Source of the DNA: Isoetes taiwanensis
Taxonomy: Eukaryota; Streptophyta; Lycopodiopsida; Isoetales; Isoetaceae
Direction: 5' to 3'
NCBI GenBank assembly: GCA_021234155.1
Contig: JAJEKV010000073.1
Location: 1,770,001-1,834,000 of the forward strand
Length of the DNA: 64,000 bases
Shown here piece after piece: positions 11,193 through 21,450 of the stretch (positions are counted from its first letter, which is position 1; every line of letters begins with the position of its first letter). The notes beneath the pieces were generated by a model. The model was not told the DNA's origin, made no database searches, and worked only from the letters and a program-made list of their open reading frames with translations. A program made the position numbers and the translations under genes.

Positions 11193-11580
11193 AAGCATTA
11201 GAGTCAGCATTAGAGTCACAGTAAAAGTCAATCATAGTGTTAGAATTAGAGGCAACTCTATCATCAACATTAGAGTCACAATTAGAGTCAACCATAGCGT
11301 TAGAATTAGAGACAACTCTACCATCAACATTAGAGTCAGTATTAGAGTCAACAGTAGTGTTAGAATAGAGTCAACTTTACCATCACAATTAGAGTCAGCA
11401 TTAGTGTCACAATTAGAGTCATTCATAGCGTTAGAATTAGAGTCAACTATTTAGACAGCCTTAGCATCGACTTTAGAATCAGAAGTAGAGTCAGAATAGT
11501 GTTTTTGTAGCGTTAGAATTAAAGTCAGCCAATATGACACAATTAGAGTCAATTCTAACGTCAGGATAGAAGTCGATAAC
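11190..11580. repeat. degenerate minisatellite, ATTAGAGTCA-type unit
   Basis: Variants of ATTAGAGTCAAC/GC recur every 11-12 bases, with a higher-order period of roughly 57 bases (AGAATTAGAGNCAACTCTA... blocks at about 11243, 11300 and 11430). The unit has few stops in frame 1, so the LINE frame runs through it as a pseudo-repeat protein (IRVSIRV, NHSVRIR). Confidence 0.85.
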
Positions 11581-11926
11581 GTCATTCCATGCATCAGTCC
11601 ATAAGACAACCCATACATCAATTCGCGAATCAATTGCCCTATTACCCTTTTTTAGTCACCCCAATTTTATTTAAAGGGAGGGATATTTAAGTTGCAAATT
11701 TGTACCTTATGAACATTACATATATATTCTACAACTACTTTAATTATATTCTAGTATAGCTACAAAAAGACCACAAAATATAAGTAGCAAAAATTTTTTT
11801 TTTTGTTGAAGGAAAATATAAGTAGCAAAATCCATAGTACTGCATAAAGTTCTACAAAAATCATAGAACATAAGTAGCCACAAAAAACTTAGAACATAAG
11901 TAGCAAATTCCATAGTACAGTAAAGA

Positions 11927-12130
11927 TCAACGATGTGATCTAGCAATCTTCTTGTACTTTTCAATGTTTCTCCTAGCAATAAGTTTTGCAATCTTCCTTG
12001 ATGAGACGCCAATATCATCCTCATGCCTGTAATAATTTTCAGCATATGCATCGTCCTCATCAACAAATGTCCTCTCCTCTTTGTCATGATGATTCTTATC
12101 CAAATGGCATTCCCTTTCATCAACAATACT
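11927..12130 (-). other. possible 3'-terminal exon of an unrecognised gene
   Basis: The minus strand holds an open stretch of exactly 68 codons from a plausible acceptor (TTTTGTAG before 12130) to TGA at 11929-11927. It is acidic and then basic: DERECHLDKNHHDKEE, DEDDAYAENYYRHEDD, then SRKIAKLIARRNIEKYKKI. The composition looks coding. No family is recognised and no upstream exon was found, because upstream lies the 63-bp duplication. Confidence 0.3.
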
Positions 12131-12243
12131 CTACAAATTTTGCAAGAACATGTAGAAAACTCCAATCTCTTATAATCATTCATCAACAATACTCTACAAA
12201 ATTTGCAAGAACATGTAGAAAACTCCAATCTCTTATAATCAAT
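12118..12243. repeat. 63-bp tandem duplication
   Basis: 12118-12180 and 12181-12243 are identical except for two or three bases (CATCAACAATACTCTACAAA... to ...CTCTTATAATCA). It duplicates the putative splice-acceptor region of the exon at 11927-12130. Confidence 0.95.
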
Positions 12244-12414
12244 ATATCCGCTCATTATACAGCACAAAATATCTATAAGTATAAGTACATTCGCCATGCA
12301 CCCATGGAGAGAAATTCCTGTTCTCCATTGGCAAGACCTGTTACTATTAGCAAAACTTAGCTGGTCAAACTAAACTCAGAAGGCTCAGGCAAGGAAATAA
12401 CTGAGGCTAAACAT

Positions 12415-12940
12415 GGCACCAGAGTTTTTCTAGTAATTCCATCCGGGGTTCGGGAAGTACAACAACGCATCTATCTTTGGAATCCTTCATCGTAAGAAGG
12501 AGCGAGAACCACAATGCCTTCATAGATATCCGGTAAGTTGCCTCGCATACAAGGGGGAGCCCCAACCAAAGTCTACATCATAGAGTGGAAAATTAACCCG
12601 ACTTGTAACCAGCAAATCTGGAGCAAGAGAAACCGGCACACCGCGGATTAGCTTCCATCCGGTTGTAAAGCTCCATGGCATCTATGCCGCTTGGCGCAAT
12701 CAGCCCTTTGATGGCATTGCTAACAAGCTCGCAACATCCGAAAGGGGTGCTTCGTAAGTTGATCGGCAGCTATGGAAGTAGAAGGACAAAACGTTGCATT
12801 CCCAAAATATCCTTTGGCATCTTTGGCTCAAGTCAGGCCTCCCATCCATGGCCACCAGAACATATGTCTCAGTTTTCCCATTCGGTTTTTCTTGCACTTG
12901 TTATGCATTTCCACAAATGTCTTTGCAAGGCTTTCAAAGG
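12415..12940 (-). pseudogene. BAHD acyltransferase relic (C-terminal half)
   Basis: The minus strand contains the signature order of BAHD enzymes: a VAMDGRPDL segment (about 12850), GYFGNATF after a frame change, a helix-like GNAIKGLIAPSG stretch, then RVNFPLYDVDFGWGSPLY (about 12590-12550), which carries the diagnostic DFGWG motif. YEGIVVLAPSYDEG and VVVLPEPRMELLEKL close the protein near 12415. At least three frame changes occur, one between the DFGWG segment and the NLPDIYEG stretch. The N-terminal half with the HXXXD motif is not found. BAHD enzymes move acyl groups from CoA thioesters to alcohols or amines in phenolic and other secondary pathways. This copy is dead. Confidence 0.75.
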
Positions 12941-13019
12941 GATATTCTTTCATACATCAAGCAAACCAATGCAAACATCACATAATGCATTCTACATCTA
13001 CATTACCATCTACTGAGAA

Positions 13020-14029
13020 TGCTATTCCGGACTCTGCGGCACAATTGTTTTTCTGTGCTATGACACCCGGGTTCTTTGTGAGAGGTAAGTCAACAATTGT
13101 AGATTTCACTATCTCCATTTGCTTGTGGATTTTGTAGATGTCTCCCGCTAAATGGACCTTAATTTGAAGCATAAAGGTAGCACAGTTCTATAACTGGATT
13201 TTCTTATCCATTTGTATCACCCTTTTGATTTTGAGCACAGAAGCTAACTATAACCAGATGTTGCCTTCTTATTTTCAGACAGAGAATTATCTACACCTAA
13301 CAACAACGATATGTTCCTTCTAATTTACAAAGCGAAGAAGCTAATTAAAAGCAGAAAACAAATGACATAACACAGTCAACGTGTCAGCAGAAAACAGTCA
13401 GCAGAAAACAAATGACATAACAAATGCCTCAAACAGATTATGAATGGCAAACAAAGATCCTTTACTTTTCTATTCTTAGAGGGTGCAACACACCAAAATC
13501 CATCCATATCCACTAAATTGCTTAGATAATGCTTGCAGTTGGTGTCCTTTAAATAAGACGAGTACTTCTACTTTTTAACTGATTCTCTTTCTTAATAAGC
13601 TACTTGATGCTCTTACCATGCTAGTAATTAATGGTTCTGCAAATGCCATTGAACTGCAGATTCTGAGTGGGAAGTTTAATGAGGTGACCAACCCTGGGAT
13701 ATGAAGACATGATCTAAAAGAATGTCCCGATGACATGTTCAAACGTATTGAAGCAATGTGATTTAGCTTGGAAAATTCTGAGGAACTCTTACAGAAGGCT
13801 GGTTAAATTCCAAATTTAGCAGCGTAGCTTGGAACTTGCAGGAAATTTTTCTGCCATAGAATAGGGGCATCTGTTCCTAGTGGTTAGATTTCTAGATGAG
13901 CTAGGCAAGTTGAGCCTTGTAGGACATCTTTCTTTGATATGAAAAGGGCTTCTTTGAGTACTTGGCATGTCTGTCTAAGTATTAACTTCATATACGTGAA
14001 CCTACTTTATGTGATTGAATCCATTACAG
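13020..14029. other. no gene recognised
   Basis: This is AT-rich DNA with a short internal duplication (CAGCAGAAAACA/ACAAATGACATAACA near 13345-13425). I see no domain, RNA gene or repeat family that I can support. Confidence 0.6.
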
Positions 14030-14144
14030 GGTTATGGCCTAACTGAGTCACGAAGCTATAAGATGATTGATGCTGAAAGTGGAGCACCTCTTCTACTGGG
14101 AAAACAAGGTGTATGATGGCTCCGGGGTCCCAATGTGATGAAAG
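14030..14144 (+). pseudogene. 4-coumarate:CoA ligase-like exon relic
   Basis: After an acceptor (CCATTACAG) the frame reads GYGLTES, the conserved adenylate-forming motif. It then jumps to KMIDAESGAPLLLGKQG and, after a TGA, to WLRGPNVMKG, ending at a GTAAAG donor. In intact 4CL-like enzymes about 35 residues lie between GYGLTES and the KIIDP-like segment; here they are missing. The internal deletion plus the stop mark a relic. No neighbouring exon was found within 1 kb. Confidence 0.6.
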
Positions 14145-14825
14145 GTAAAGGAAGTAAATGCATGCACGATTTTGAGTTCTGAGCTTAATTGATAGTAAAG
14201 CATTTTATTTAGAGATCTGGCATTGCATTACTGTCTGCAGTTGAAAATTGCAATTTTGAAATAGAGACTTTATACCGGAAGTGTAGCTGCAAGGAGAAAG
14301 AAAACACAGTAGCTGCAAGGATTCTTTTGCTGGCATCGAATGAAAATTATGCTAGCATTTGAAGACGGAGCTAGCATTAACTAGGCCGGATTTGAAGACT
14401 GCGTTGACTAGATTAGCATCAACTAGGGCGGAATTGAGCCCAGAGAATGATTTCGGAAGCCAAATAATAACCAAAGAAAATTGGAGAAAATGACGACTAA
14501 TTTCTAAAACTGTAAAACGTGTTTGGCGAGAAGTGAAAACAGACTTACTAATTGAGCGATTTCAGTGCATAGTGGGCGTTGGAGCTGTGCGACCTTGTGC
14601 GCCTTAAGAGCCACCAGCACCCCTCCCAGCACCCCTCTAAACGAAGGTAAGCAAAAAACACCTCTCTAGTGTGATTTTCTCCGACGAAGATTTTTAGGCG
14701 GCAAACAGAAATAGAATTCATTTTGACGCTAATTTGACGTTGGGTGCGTCAAATAAAATTGCGTCAGATGCAATAGTCCAAATCATTTTATATAGAAGAA
14801 GAAGAAGAAGAGAGTACTCGTACTA

Positions 14826-15124
14826 ATGAAAATAATAGTTAAAATTTTGTTTTTATACAATGTTAATTTTACATTAGCATTATTAGCATTATGTATTAGA
14901 TTATGTATTAGATAATTCATGTGTGGGGGCCCTTTACGCCCCATAAAATTTGAGGCGGCCCCGCCAGACGAGGCGGGGCACGATGAAAATAATAGTTAAA
15001 ATTTTGTTTTTATTCAAATACAATGTTAATATCACATTAGCATTGTGTATTAGGTAATTCATGTGTGGGGGCCCTTTACGCCCCATAAAATTTGAGGCGG
15101 CCCTGCCAGACGAGGCGGGGCCCG
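14826..15124. repeat. 150-bp imperfect tandem duplication with GC-rich blocks
   Basis: 14826-14981 and 14982-15124 share ATGAAAATAATAGTTAAAA, an AT-rich middle, AATTCATGTGTGGGGGCCC, TTTACGCCCCATAAAATTTG and a GCCAGACGAGGCGGGGC block. 14145-14825 and 15125-15441 contain nothing I can identify apart from an AAG/GAA microsatellite near 14800. Confidence 0.85.
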
Positions 15125-15441
15125 AGCGGTGGAGCCGTGAGTGCGCCGCCACACATGAATTACCAAACGTAATGAACGTTTGTTTCATATTACGTCCGAT
15201 ATCTGGCTATGGCTGGAGCTAGGATATGGCTATGGCTATAATTTTGTATCACTTTAAATGTAGTCTGATAATAAGGGCAATTTGCTAATTTCTTTAAATA
15301 CAATGGGCATTTTGATAAATCCCTTAAAATATAAGGGCGGTTTTAAAAATTTTCCTTTATGTATTTTAAGTCATAATGTATTTTAATGTAATTGTGTTTT
15401 TCATGGTTTATTTTCCAGTTTGGTTGTGTCTTCCATTGCTC

Positions 15442-16735
15442 ATGGCTTCATCTAATATTGAGAGTTCCAATGTTGATTCACATGATTCTAGTAGTGAGCC
15501 TATGCTACCTATAGACTTGCTACCCAGGTAAGAACATAGCTTATGATTTGGTATTAATTTCATGTTAAATGCATCATTTTTTTCTTTTTGTGTCTAGGGA
15601 AATTAGTTCCTCTTCACGCTCTTCAAAAAGTAAACGCATGGTAGCGCTTTATGATGATCCCATTCAAAGGCAATACAAACAAGTTGGGACTTGTTGGTGT
15701 AAACAATGCAAAGGGACAAAGGCAAAGATATATTCTATTAGAGAGCAGCATAGATTAAAGCATGGTTGGATGAGGAATGCACCACCGCCAAGCGACGAGG
15801 AGCGTCGTGTTCGACGTGAAGCCGAGGAGGTACTATCTATTTATATGGAATTAAAATTAATTTTGCTTAGGATCATTTTAGCTTATTTCGAGAAACATAA
15901 TTTGCAGTACGTTCCGTAACCATCCAAATCTTGAAAAGAAAGTTGATATTCAACTATCTTCCGGATCATCTTCAGATAATACAACATCTGTTACTGGCAT
16001 AGTGGAGGAGATGATGTTGAACCACTTGTGTTAGGACGCACTAGAGGAAAATCAATTGCCTTAACTTTAAGAGCTCATTTCGAGAAGGGAACATACACAG
16101 TTACTCATGCAGATGAGACCGACGGAGATTTTACTAATGAAATCCCTGATTCCCTCAAAGGCGTCATTATTCCATTTGACCGCAGGACAATGGGATGTTG
16201 GGATGGACAACTACCTTCTATGTTAGAGGAGTTTATATATTGGGGCCATAAATACATGATTGCACCATCAAAGCTGTTACCTGAGGCAGGCAGGGGTTTG
16301 TATATTTTAGATCATGTCAATGTGCGACCGGGAGAAATAGCAATATTGATGGCATATGGCGGTCCTTCGTACCCATGGGGTACATGGCAAAAACTAGCAT
16401 CCTTCATGCCAAGCATGTCTACTTATGGCATGACACTGAATGCTGCATCTTGGTTGGAGCGTAGAAGTCAGGGGCAAAATGTTTATCGCAATGAGTTAAT
16501 TTTTGTTGATGGCCGGCCAAGTCTTCATGGGAATATTGCAGGTCTCATAAATAGCTCACGTAATCGTCCAGAGTTGACAAATGCAGATTTTGAGGAGACA
16601 GATGACAATGACTTGCATTATATGCATGGTCATGTCGGACCATATGTTCGTGTTTGTGCTAAGCGAAGTCTAAAACCAGGGGATGAACTGTTTATTAACT
16701 ATTCTTTTAGGAGGACTGTCCCAAGATTAGGTTAA
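15442..16735 (+). pseudogene. zinc-finger plus SET-domain protein gene next to a CACTA transposase
   Basis: Exon 1 (ATG at 15442 to 15527, donor GTAAGA) joins in frame to exon 2 at 15598 (acceptor TGTCTAG). It encodes a Ser-rich start, then CWCKQC...HRLKH, a C2H2-like finger similar in position to the N-terminal finger of TNP2-type proteins. A third segment (about 15907-16030, FRNHPNLEKKV) and an open 235-codon stretch (16028-16735) follow, but their frames do not join cleanly, so at least one frameshift is likely. The last stretch is a SET domain: AGRGLYILDHVNVRPGE, then FVDGRPSLHGNIAGLINSS (normally N-H-S) and KPGDELFINYSF. SET domains transfer methyl groups to lysines. The gene lies about 350 bases upstream of TNP2 on the same strand, suggesting capture by the transposon. 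Confidence 0.65.
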
Positions 16736-17088
16736 GACAACAACGTCAACAAAAGGGTGACCCTATTGTAGTTCCTTATGGACGGAAACATAACCCTAGA
16801 CCTAAGACCATAAGTTGAAATTATGTATGCACTTCGGTGCGATTTTACATCGTGTACATAATATTATGATATAAATTTGGTAGTGTCCAATTATTTTACT
16901 ATCATATACCCTTACGCATATGTGATCTCATGCAATATAATGTATCATGTATGTGTCTGAGACGAATATTGATGATTATTTATTTCAATTGATTAAAGGT
17001 TAAATGAGGGTAATGGTTAAGGATATGAAGTTAGAATAATAACTAATCTTGAAAGAACCAATAATTTGAGATTGTTTTATGTTTGGCA

Positions 17089-17929
17089 GCCCATAGAGGA
17101 TGAGGGGCAGTCCTCGGATGATGATGGTGAGGCCGGAGTAAAAGTTTCCTCCCTCGGCAAATGAGTTTTGCCCGAACCCGGATTGTTTGATACAATACAA
17201 AATTATTTTCCGCCATGGGACTAAAATGGATGTAGATGAGTCGGACAACATAACTTGCACTGTGGAAGGTTCTATATTCAGAGGCTAGTAAGCCTTTATA
17301 TCCTGGTGCAAAGACATCTCGCTTAGCAACATGTTTGCTCATCCTAAACTTGCAACATAAATCCGGTTGGAGTAATAGTAGTGTGTCAGAGCTTTTCAGG
17401 TATGTTATTCCTTATATTTGAATATGATAATATATCAATTGTATTTTCCTATCAATTTCTTTATCTTTGGGTCGACACTTTGTTCTCTTTTTTAAGTTTG
17501 CTTGGTGAGATACTTCCAAGTGACAATTGCCTTCCTAAAAATAGAAGGGAGGCAAGAGAGTTACTACGAGAACTGGGGTTGGAATATAATTGCATACATG
17601 CATGTCCAAATGATTGTGTTCTCTTTCGTAATGAGTACAAGCATATGCAAGAATGTCCAAAATGCAAAGAACCAAGATATGTTGATCACATGAAAACAAA
17701 AGTGCCTAAGAAGATGTTGAGACATATGCCAATCATCCCTCGACTACAACACATGTTTAGGTCACCATCACTAGCAGCATTTATGGATTTCCATGCCACG
17801 CATAGGAGCAAAGATGGCATCATGAGAATTCCTGCAGACGGCGAAGCTTTGAGGCACATTGAAGAGAAATGGCCAATTTTCAAGGACGAACCAAGAAACA
17901 TACGCCTTGCACTTGGGATGGATGGTCTT
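17089..17929 (+). pseudogene. CACTA (En/Spm) TNP2 transposase, 5' part
   Basis: Exons read an acidic lead-in (EDEGQSSDDDGEAG), EASKPLYPGAKTS and SGWSNSSVSELFR with a GTATGT donor. Then come LLGEILPSDNCLPKNRREA, LGLEYNCIHACPNDCVLFRNEY, CPKCKEPRY and DGEALRHIEEKWPIF...NIRLALGMDG. These are the hallmark segments of the tnp2 transposase family, which cuts CACTA elements at their CACTA ends. The reading breaks exactly after GMDG at 17929. The missing continuation (MSSSHSVWP) reappears at 25565, so about 7.6 kb now splits the gene. Confidence 0.88.
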
Positions 17930-18565
17930 ATTCTGATCCATCCATGGTCTTATTCTGATCCATCTTATCATGTATAATGGTTAAAGCGTGCTCAGGAGAT
18001 CTATGCGACAAAGCTCTCCAGGACCAGTAAAGGCTCCTGCAAGAAATCTGGGCCGTCATATGCGATTTCCTCTCTATTGCAAGTACCCTTCTTTCGTTTG
18101 GATCTCTGGTCTTAGCAAGCTTTTCCTTTATGACAATACAGGTGTTACACTTGGAAAATGCTATCCTCTTAGCTATTGATACCTCTGAATGATTCTCTTT
18201 CCAAGCGCATTTAAAATGGCCGAAGGAGAAATATGCTTGCCTGTCATCTCTCAGAACGGAAATATCTACTTCTTGGTGTATATCCTTCTTAGTCAAGACG
18301 GAAGGTAGCCTCTTAACATTTTGTGCGCTACCCTCGCTCGTAATTTTCGGCGGTGTGGCATCGTCTGCGTTTTCATCTATGAACATAGATAGCACAAAGC
18401 ATTGCCGACCAAAGTATGAGACCTTGGCTTCTTAGACCCAGTATTTCCGTGCTCAGCAATTCTGTGGCCATCATTGAAGAGCTTCTTCCACTTGTAAAAA
18501 GTGGAAATGGGAATGCCATAGGCTTTATGCCATGCTTTCACGCACACCTGTTTGTTATTCAACAT
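17928..18565 (-). pseudogene. N-terminal half of a DUF7869-type transposase-like protein
   Basis: Two overlapping frames give one protein. The first (18565-18380) has VCVKAWHKAYGIPISTFYKW and NTGSKKPRSH, a helix-turn-helix-like start. The second (18395-17928) has RIAFSKCNTCIVIKEKLA, RRVLAIERKSH and ALTIIHDKMDQNKT. From memory, this FSKCxxC...IxDKMDxxKT order precedes the DUF7869 domain in plant and animal transposase-like proteins; the family name is from memory and untested. The protein is cut at the junction with TNP2, in a place where DKMDQNKTMDG is partly duplicated. Its missing C-terminal type of domain occurs at 51.6-52.7 kb. Confidence 0.55.
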
Positions 18566-18967
18566 CGGTTTTATGGACTACACCATTTTTGAGCAAAGAT
18601 CTAGCATGTTATATGCAAAAGTTGTGCGCTCCGAGGACTTCATGTTCGGTAAAGGTTCTCATGCAAGCTATCTCCGGGATGTAAAATTTGCACAAAGATC
18701 GTTTCATGCAAAGACGGTGATGACTGAAGTCTAGAATAGCCTCAAAGACTAGTTTTTCTTTCACATTTACTCGTGGCCGGGCGTGTTACGGGTCTCCGAT
18801 TGACCATGCTAAGGTCTCTTTTTGGTGATGCCAATTTCGGGTCTAATGGAGTAAGGTTCATTCTCCACATCCTTCTCCTTCACCGCAACCACAAGAGTAG
18901 AAACCGGAATGTTATCAACGAGCACGAGGGCTATGGGCCATCTCACAAGGTCATGCGGTTGGGGCAT

Positions 18968-19417
18968 TTACGCACGGGCCTGGCAAAAGATAGAGATTTT
19001 TTCGGGCATTGGAAAAATGTTCATGATAGTAGCGACTATCGAGCCTTCCCCTAACTTCACGCCGACCACGGCATGGTTTGGATCGGCAAAAACGATAACA
19101 CCATAGGCATAAGCCATGTAGCAGCATTCATGCATGAGTGTGCACGCCTTCTCAACTAACTCATCTCTAGAAAGCCCTTGCACATGATTCGTCTCATTAG
19201 TGGCTAACCCCTCATTCCCTCTGTCCTGCCAGTCTATCCTTTTTATCTGACCTGGTGGGGTGCAAGCTTCCTCATGTCTATCTAGTGGAGCAACAATGTC
19301 CTTCTTGTACCACAACACAAAAGTCCCCACAGCTTCACCCATTTTTTCTATTTCCAATTCGGGAATTGGTAGCGGTAACTGTCCATCCAGAACATTCACA
19401 ATTGAAACGACAACCAT
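18968..19417 (-). CDS. DUF8039-like domain protein fragment
   Basis: This open stretch of 149 codons includes MAYAYGVIVFADPNHAVVG, VKLGEG, then LPLPIPELEIEKMGEAVGTF and VLWYKKDIV (read N to C the order is GVIVFADP near the C terminus and LPLPIPE nearer the N terminus). I associate the motif pair YGxIVxADPxxxVxGxxLGE and LPLPIPxxE...GxAVGTxxxWxKxxIV with the DUF8039 domain common in plant transposon proteins, from memory. The order here is inverted relative to that memory, so rearrangement is possible. A related exon starts at 63695. Confidence 0.45.
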   Translation of the reverse strand: MVVVSIVNVLDGQLPLPIPELEIEKMGEAVGTFVLWYKKDIVAPLDRHEEACTPPGQIKRIDWQDRGNEGLATNETNHVQGLSRDELVEKACTLMHECCYMAYAYGVIVFADPNHAVVGVKLGEGSIVATIMNIFPMPEKISIFCQARA

Positions 19418-19609
19418 ACCCTCCGGGACAGTCGAAATTGTGGACTCTTCCTTCTGCCACCTTTTTCCCCAGCAGATACAGCGGAATTACATCAGCCATC
19501 CTCCAAAGAAGAGGTCGTGAATAGTGCGGCCGCGATCCTAGTGAGCAGAAAGCACTGTGATCATGAACCACTACAAAAAATATGAACTGAAAAATAAGAA
19601 ATGGTCACG

Positions 19610-21315
19610 ACTTTCGCCACCGCGATCTTATCGAGCATGGGTAAGAACGCGGTCGCGCTATTTGCAAGCATTCACACTAGCTGTTTCAATAAGAACTCGT
19701 GCAAATCAAATTTCGAGGCTAGCTAGTGGGTTCAACTCAAAGTTATCGATATCTGGGAGTTCTTTGGTCAATAGCAAGTGTAGATGGTTGAAGGTATCGC
19801 GACCGCGATCTCGTGGAGCACCAAAGTTGAACGATTGACTTACAGAATAAGGCATCACTCCTACCTCACAGAATACGGTGTTTAGTGTCATAAAAACAGT
19901 GTTTAGTTTCATCCACATAGAGAAAGAAAGCATATACTTGAAACACGTTTACATTGTATAATAAACACACCAGAGTGCACAGTTTTGCTTAGAACATCTA
20001 TTTTTACATAGTTGCAACAAAGTATCAGGAGGTATCTTATCAATCCATGCAATACATAGTGAATGTTAGTGCAGAGACTCGGAGGTTGCAGTTATAATTG
20101 AAATTCAGTGCATTACTGATACGTTGAGTTCACTTCAGTGAGGGATATGCATCAGAATAGGCCTTTTACCTCGGCAGAAACCCTGAATTCGATGCAGTTG
20201 CAGAATTCCGAGTGTGTAGTGGCGGATTGCAAGCGGATTATCAGCGCCCTCGTCAGCGCCTTCAATGGATGCGAATTACGCGGCAAATCCTTGCCCAAAC
20301 TTGGCCCCAAATTTTAGGCGCAGCTCTCCGCCTCGAAGATCTTGCAAAACAATCAAATTTGAATTGGCTTTTTCCCGCTTTCTCGAATTGGTTTGTTCTC
20401 GAATTCAAATTTTGCGATCATTTGTCCGGGTCTCAGTAAACCCGGATATTTTGGAGGCATTTATGGCTGGATAAATTGTCAGGTCCGAAATTATGACCCG
20501 AAATTGAACGCGGACGTCCAAGTGGATAAAGACCTTTCGTACGGGTTACTGGCCTTTCCGGACGGGTATATTCGCACGACCGCATTAATGTCAGGGAATA
20601 AATACTGGGGACGGTCGGTAATTATTATGCGGCGGGCGACGACGCCATTATGGTCGGTACGTTTTTTCCGCAGCGCCATCATGAGGGGCGGGCATTTAAT
20701 TTCCGCGGCCGCGTTCTATAAATTGAAACTCAAAACATTCAAAAACTAATTTCTACTCCGCGATTTCATTCAGCGCCTAGCGCCTTCGACCTCCGAGCGC
20801 TCCACGACCCACTCCAAAAAAACCCATTTTTCGTACTGAGCCAGCGCCCGCGATCCCATGGCACCTAAGGACTCCGTCAGAGAAGGTATTTTCTAACATT
20901 TCAGCTCAGCAAGATCGCGGCCGCGATCTTGCCTACTAGAACTTCTATTGTTTTCATAAGTATAGATGCTCAGCAAGATCGCGGTCGCGGTCTTGCTTGA
21001 TAGGTTTTATAATTTCTAGATAGCGGTCTTCATAAGTGTAGCTGCTCATCAAGATCGCGGCCGCGGTCTTGCTTGATTGGTTTTATAATTTCTAGATAGC
21101 GGTCTTCATAAGTGTAGCTGCTCATCAAGATCGGCGGACGCTGATCCGGCTGAGCATAGATTTTCTTTATTGCGATGTTCATCAGTACTAGTGTAGTAGG
21201 TCATTAGTTTCGCGACAGCGATGTTTTCTTGCCGTGCTTAAGTGCTACACAAAGTCGCGGCCGCGATTGTGTGGAGTTCTATTTTAGCTGCTTGGCAGGA
21301 TCGCGGTCGCGTTTC
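19610..21315. repeat. cluster of GC-rich palindromes, region A type (left)
   Basis: At least nine short palindromes built on ATCGCGRYCGCGAT lie at about 19610-19629, 19645-19661, 19795-19813, 20700-20715, 20909-20932 (perfect, 24 nt, core AAGATCGCGGCCGCGATCTT), 20973-20996, 21048-21076, 21248-21273 and 21295-21315. Around them is a GC-rich stretch (20.2-20.9 kb) in which I recognise no gene. Confidence 0.9.
20965..21135. repeat. about 75-bp tandem repeat carrying a palindrome
   Basis: Units share TTTTATAATTTCTAGATAGC, GGTCTTCATAAGTGTAGCTG and CTCATCAAGATCG-type palindromes. Two full units and one broken unit are visible. The third palindrome (about 21123-21150) is degraded. Confidence 0.85.
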
Positions 21316-21450
21316 TCTACAGTAGTTTAAACCTTTTTATTGCACCACATTATGCAGCCTACCGGGCACTCACTACTGAGCTTTTGTTTTACAAGACTTG
21401 CTCTCTTCCGAGGACCGGATGTCGAGCGGTCCAGATTATAACCCCTTCCA

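Noticed and set aside
11740-12297. A 185-codon minus-strand frame across the 63-bp duplication
   Set aside because: Its reading is driven by the tandem duplication; an alternative frame gives a more coding-like 68-codon exon.
19567-19580. CACTACAAAAAA, resembling a CACTA terminal repeat
   Set aside because: No inverted partner or 3-bp duplication was found, and it lies inside region A rather than at the end of the TNP2 gene.
20393-20749. A 118-codon open frame in the GC-rich stretch of region A
   Set aside because: Low stop density is expected from the composition; no motif, and it overlaps a palindrome.
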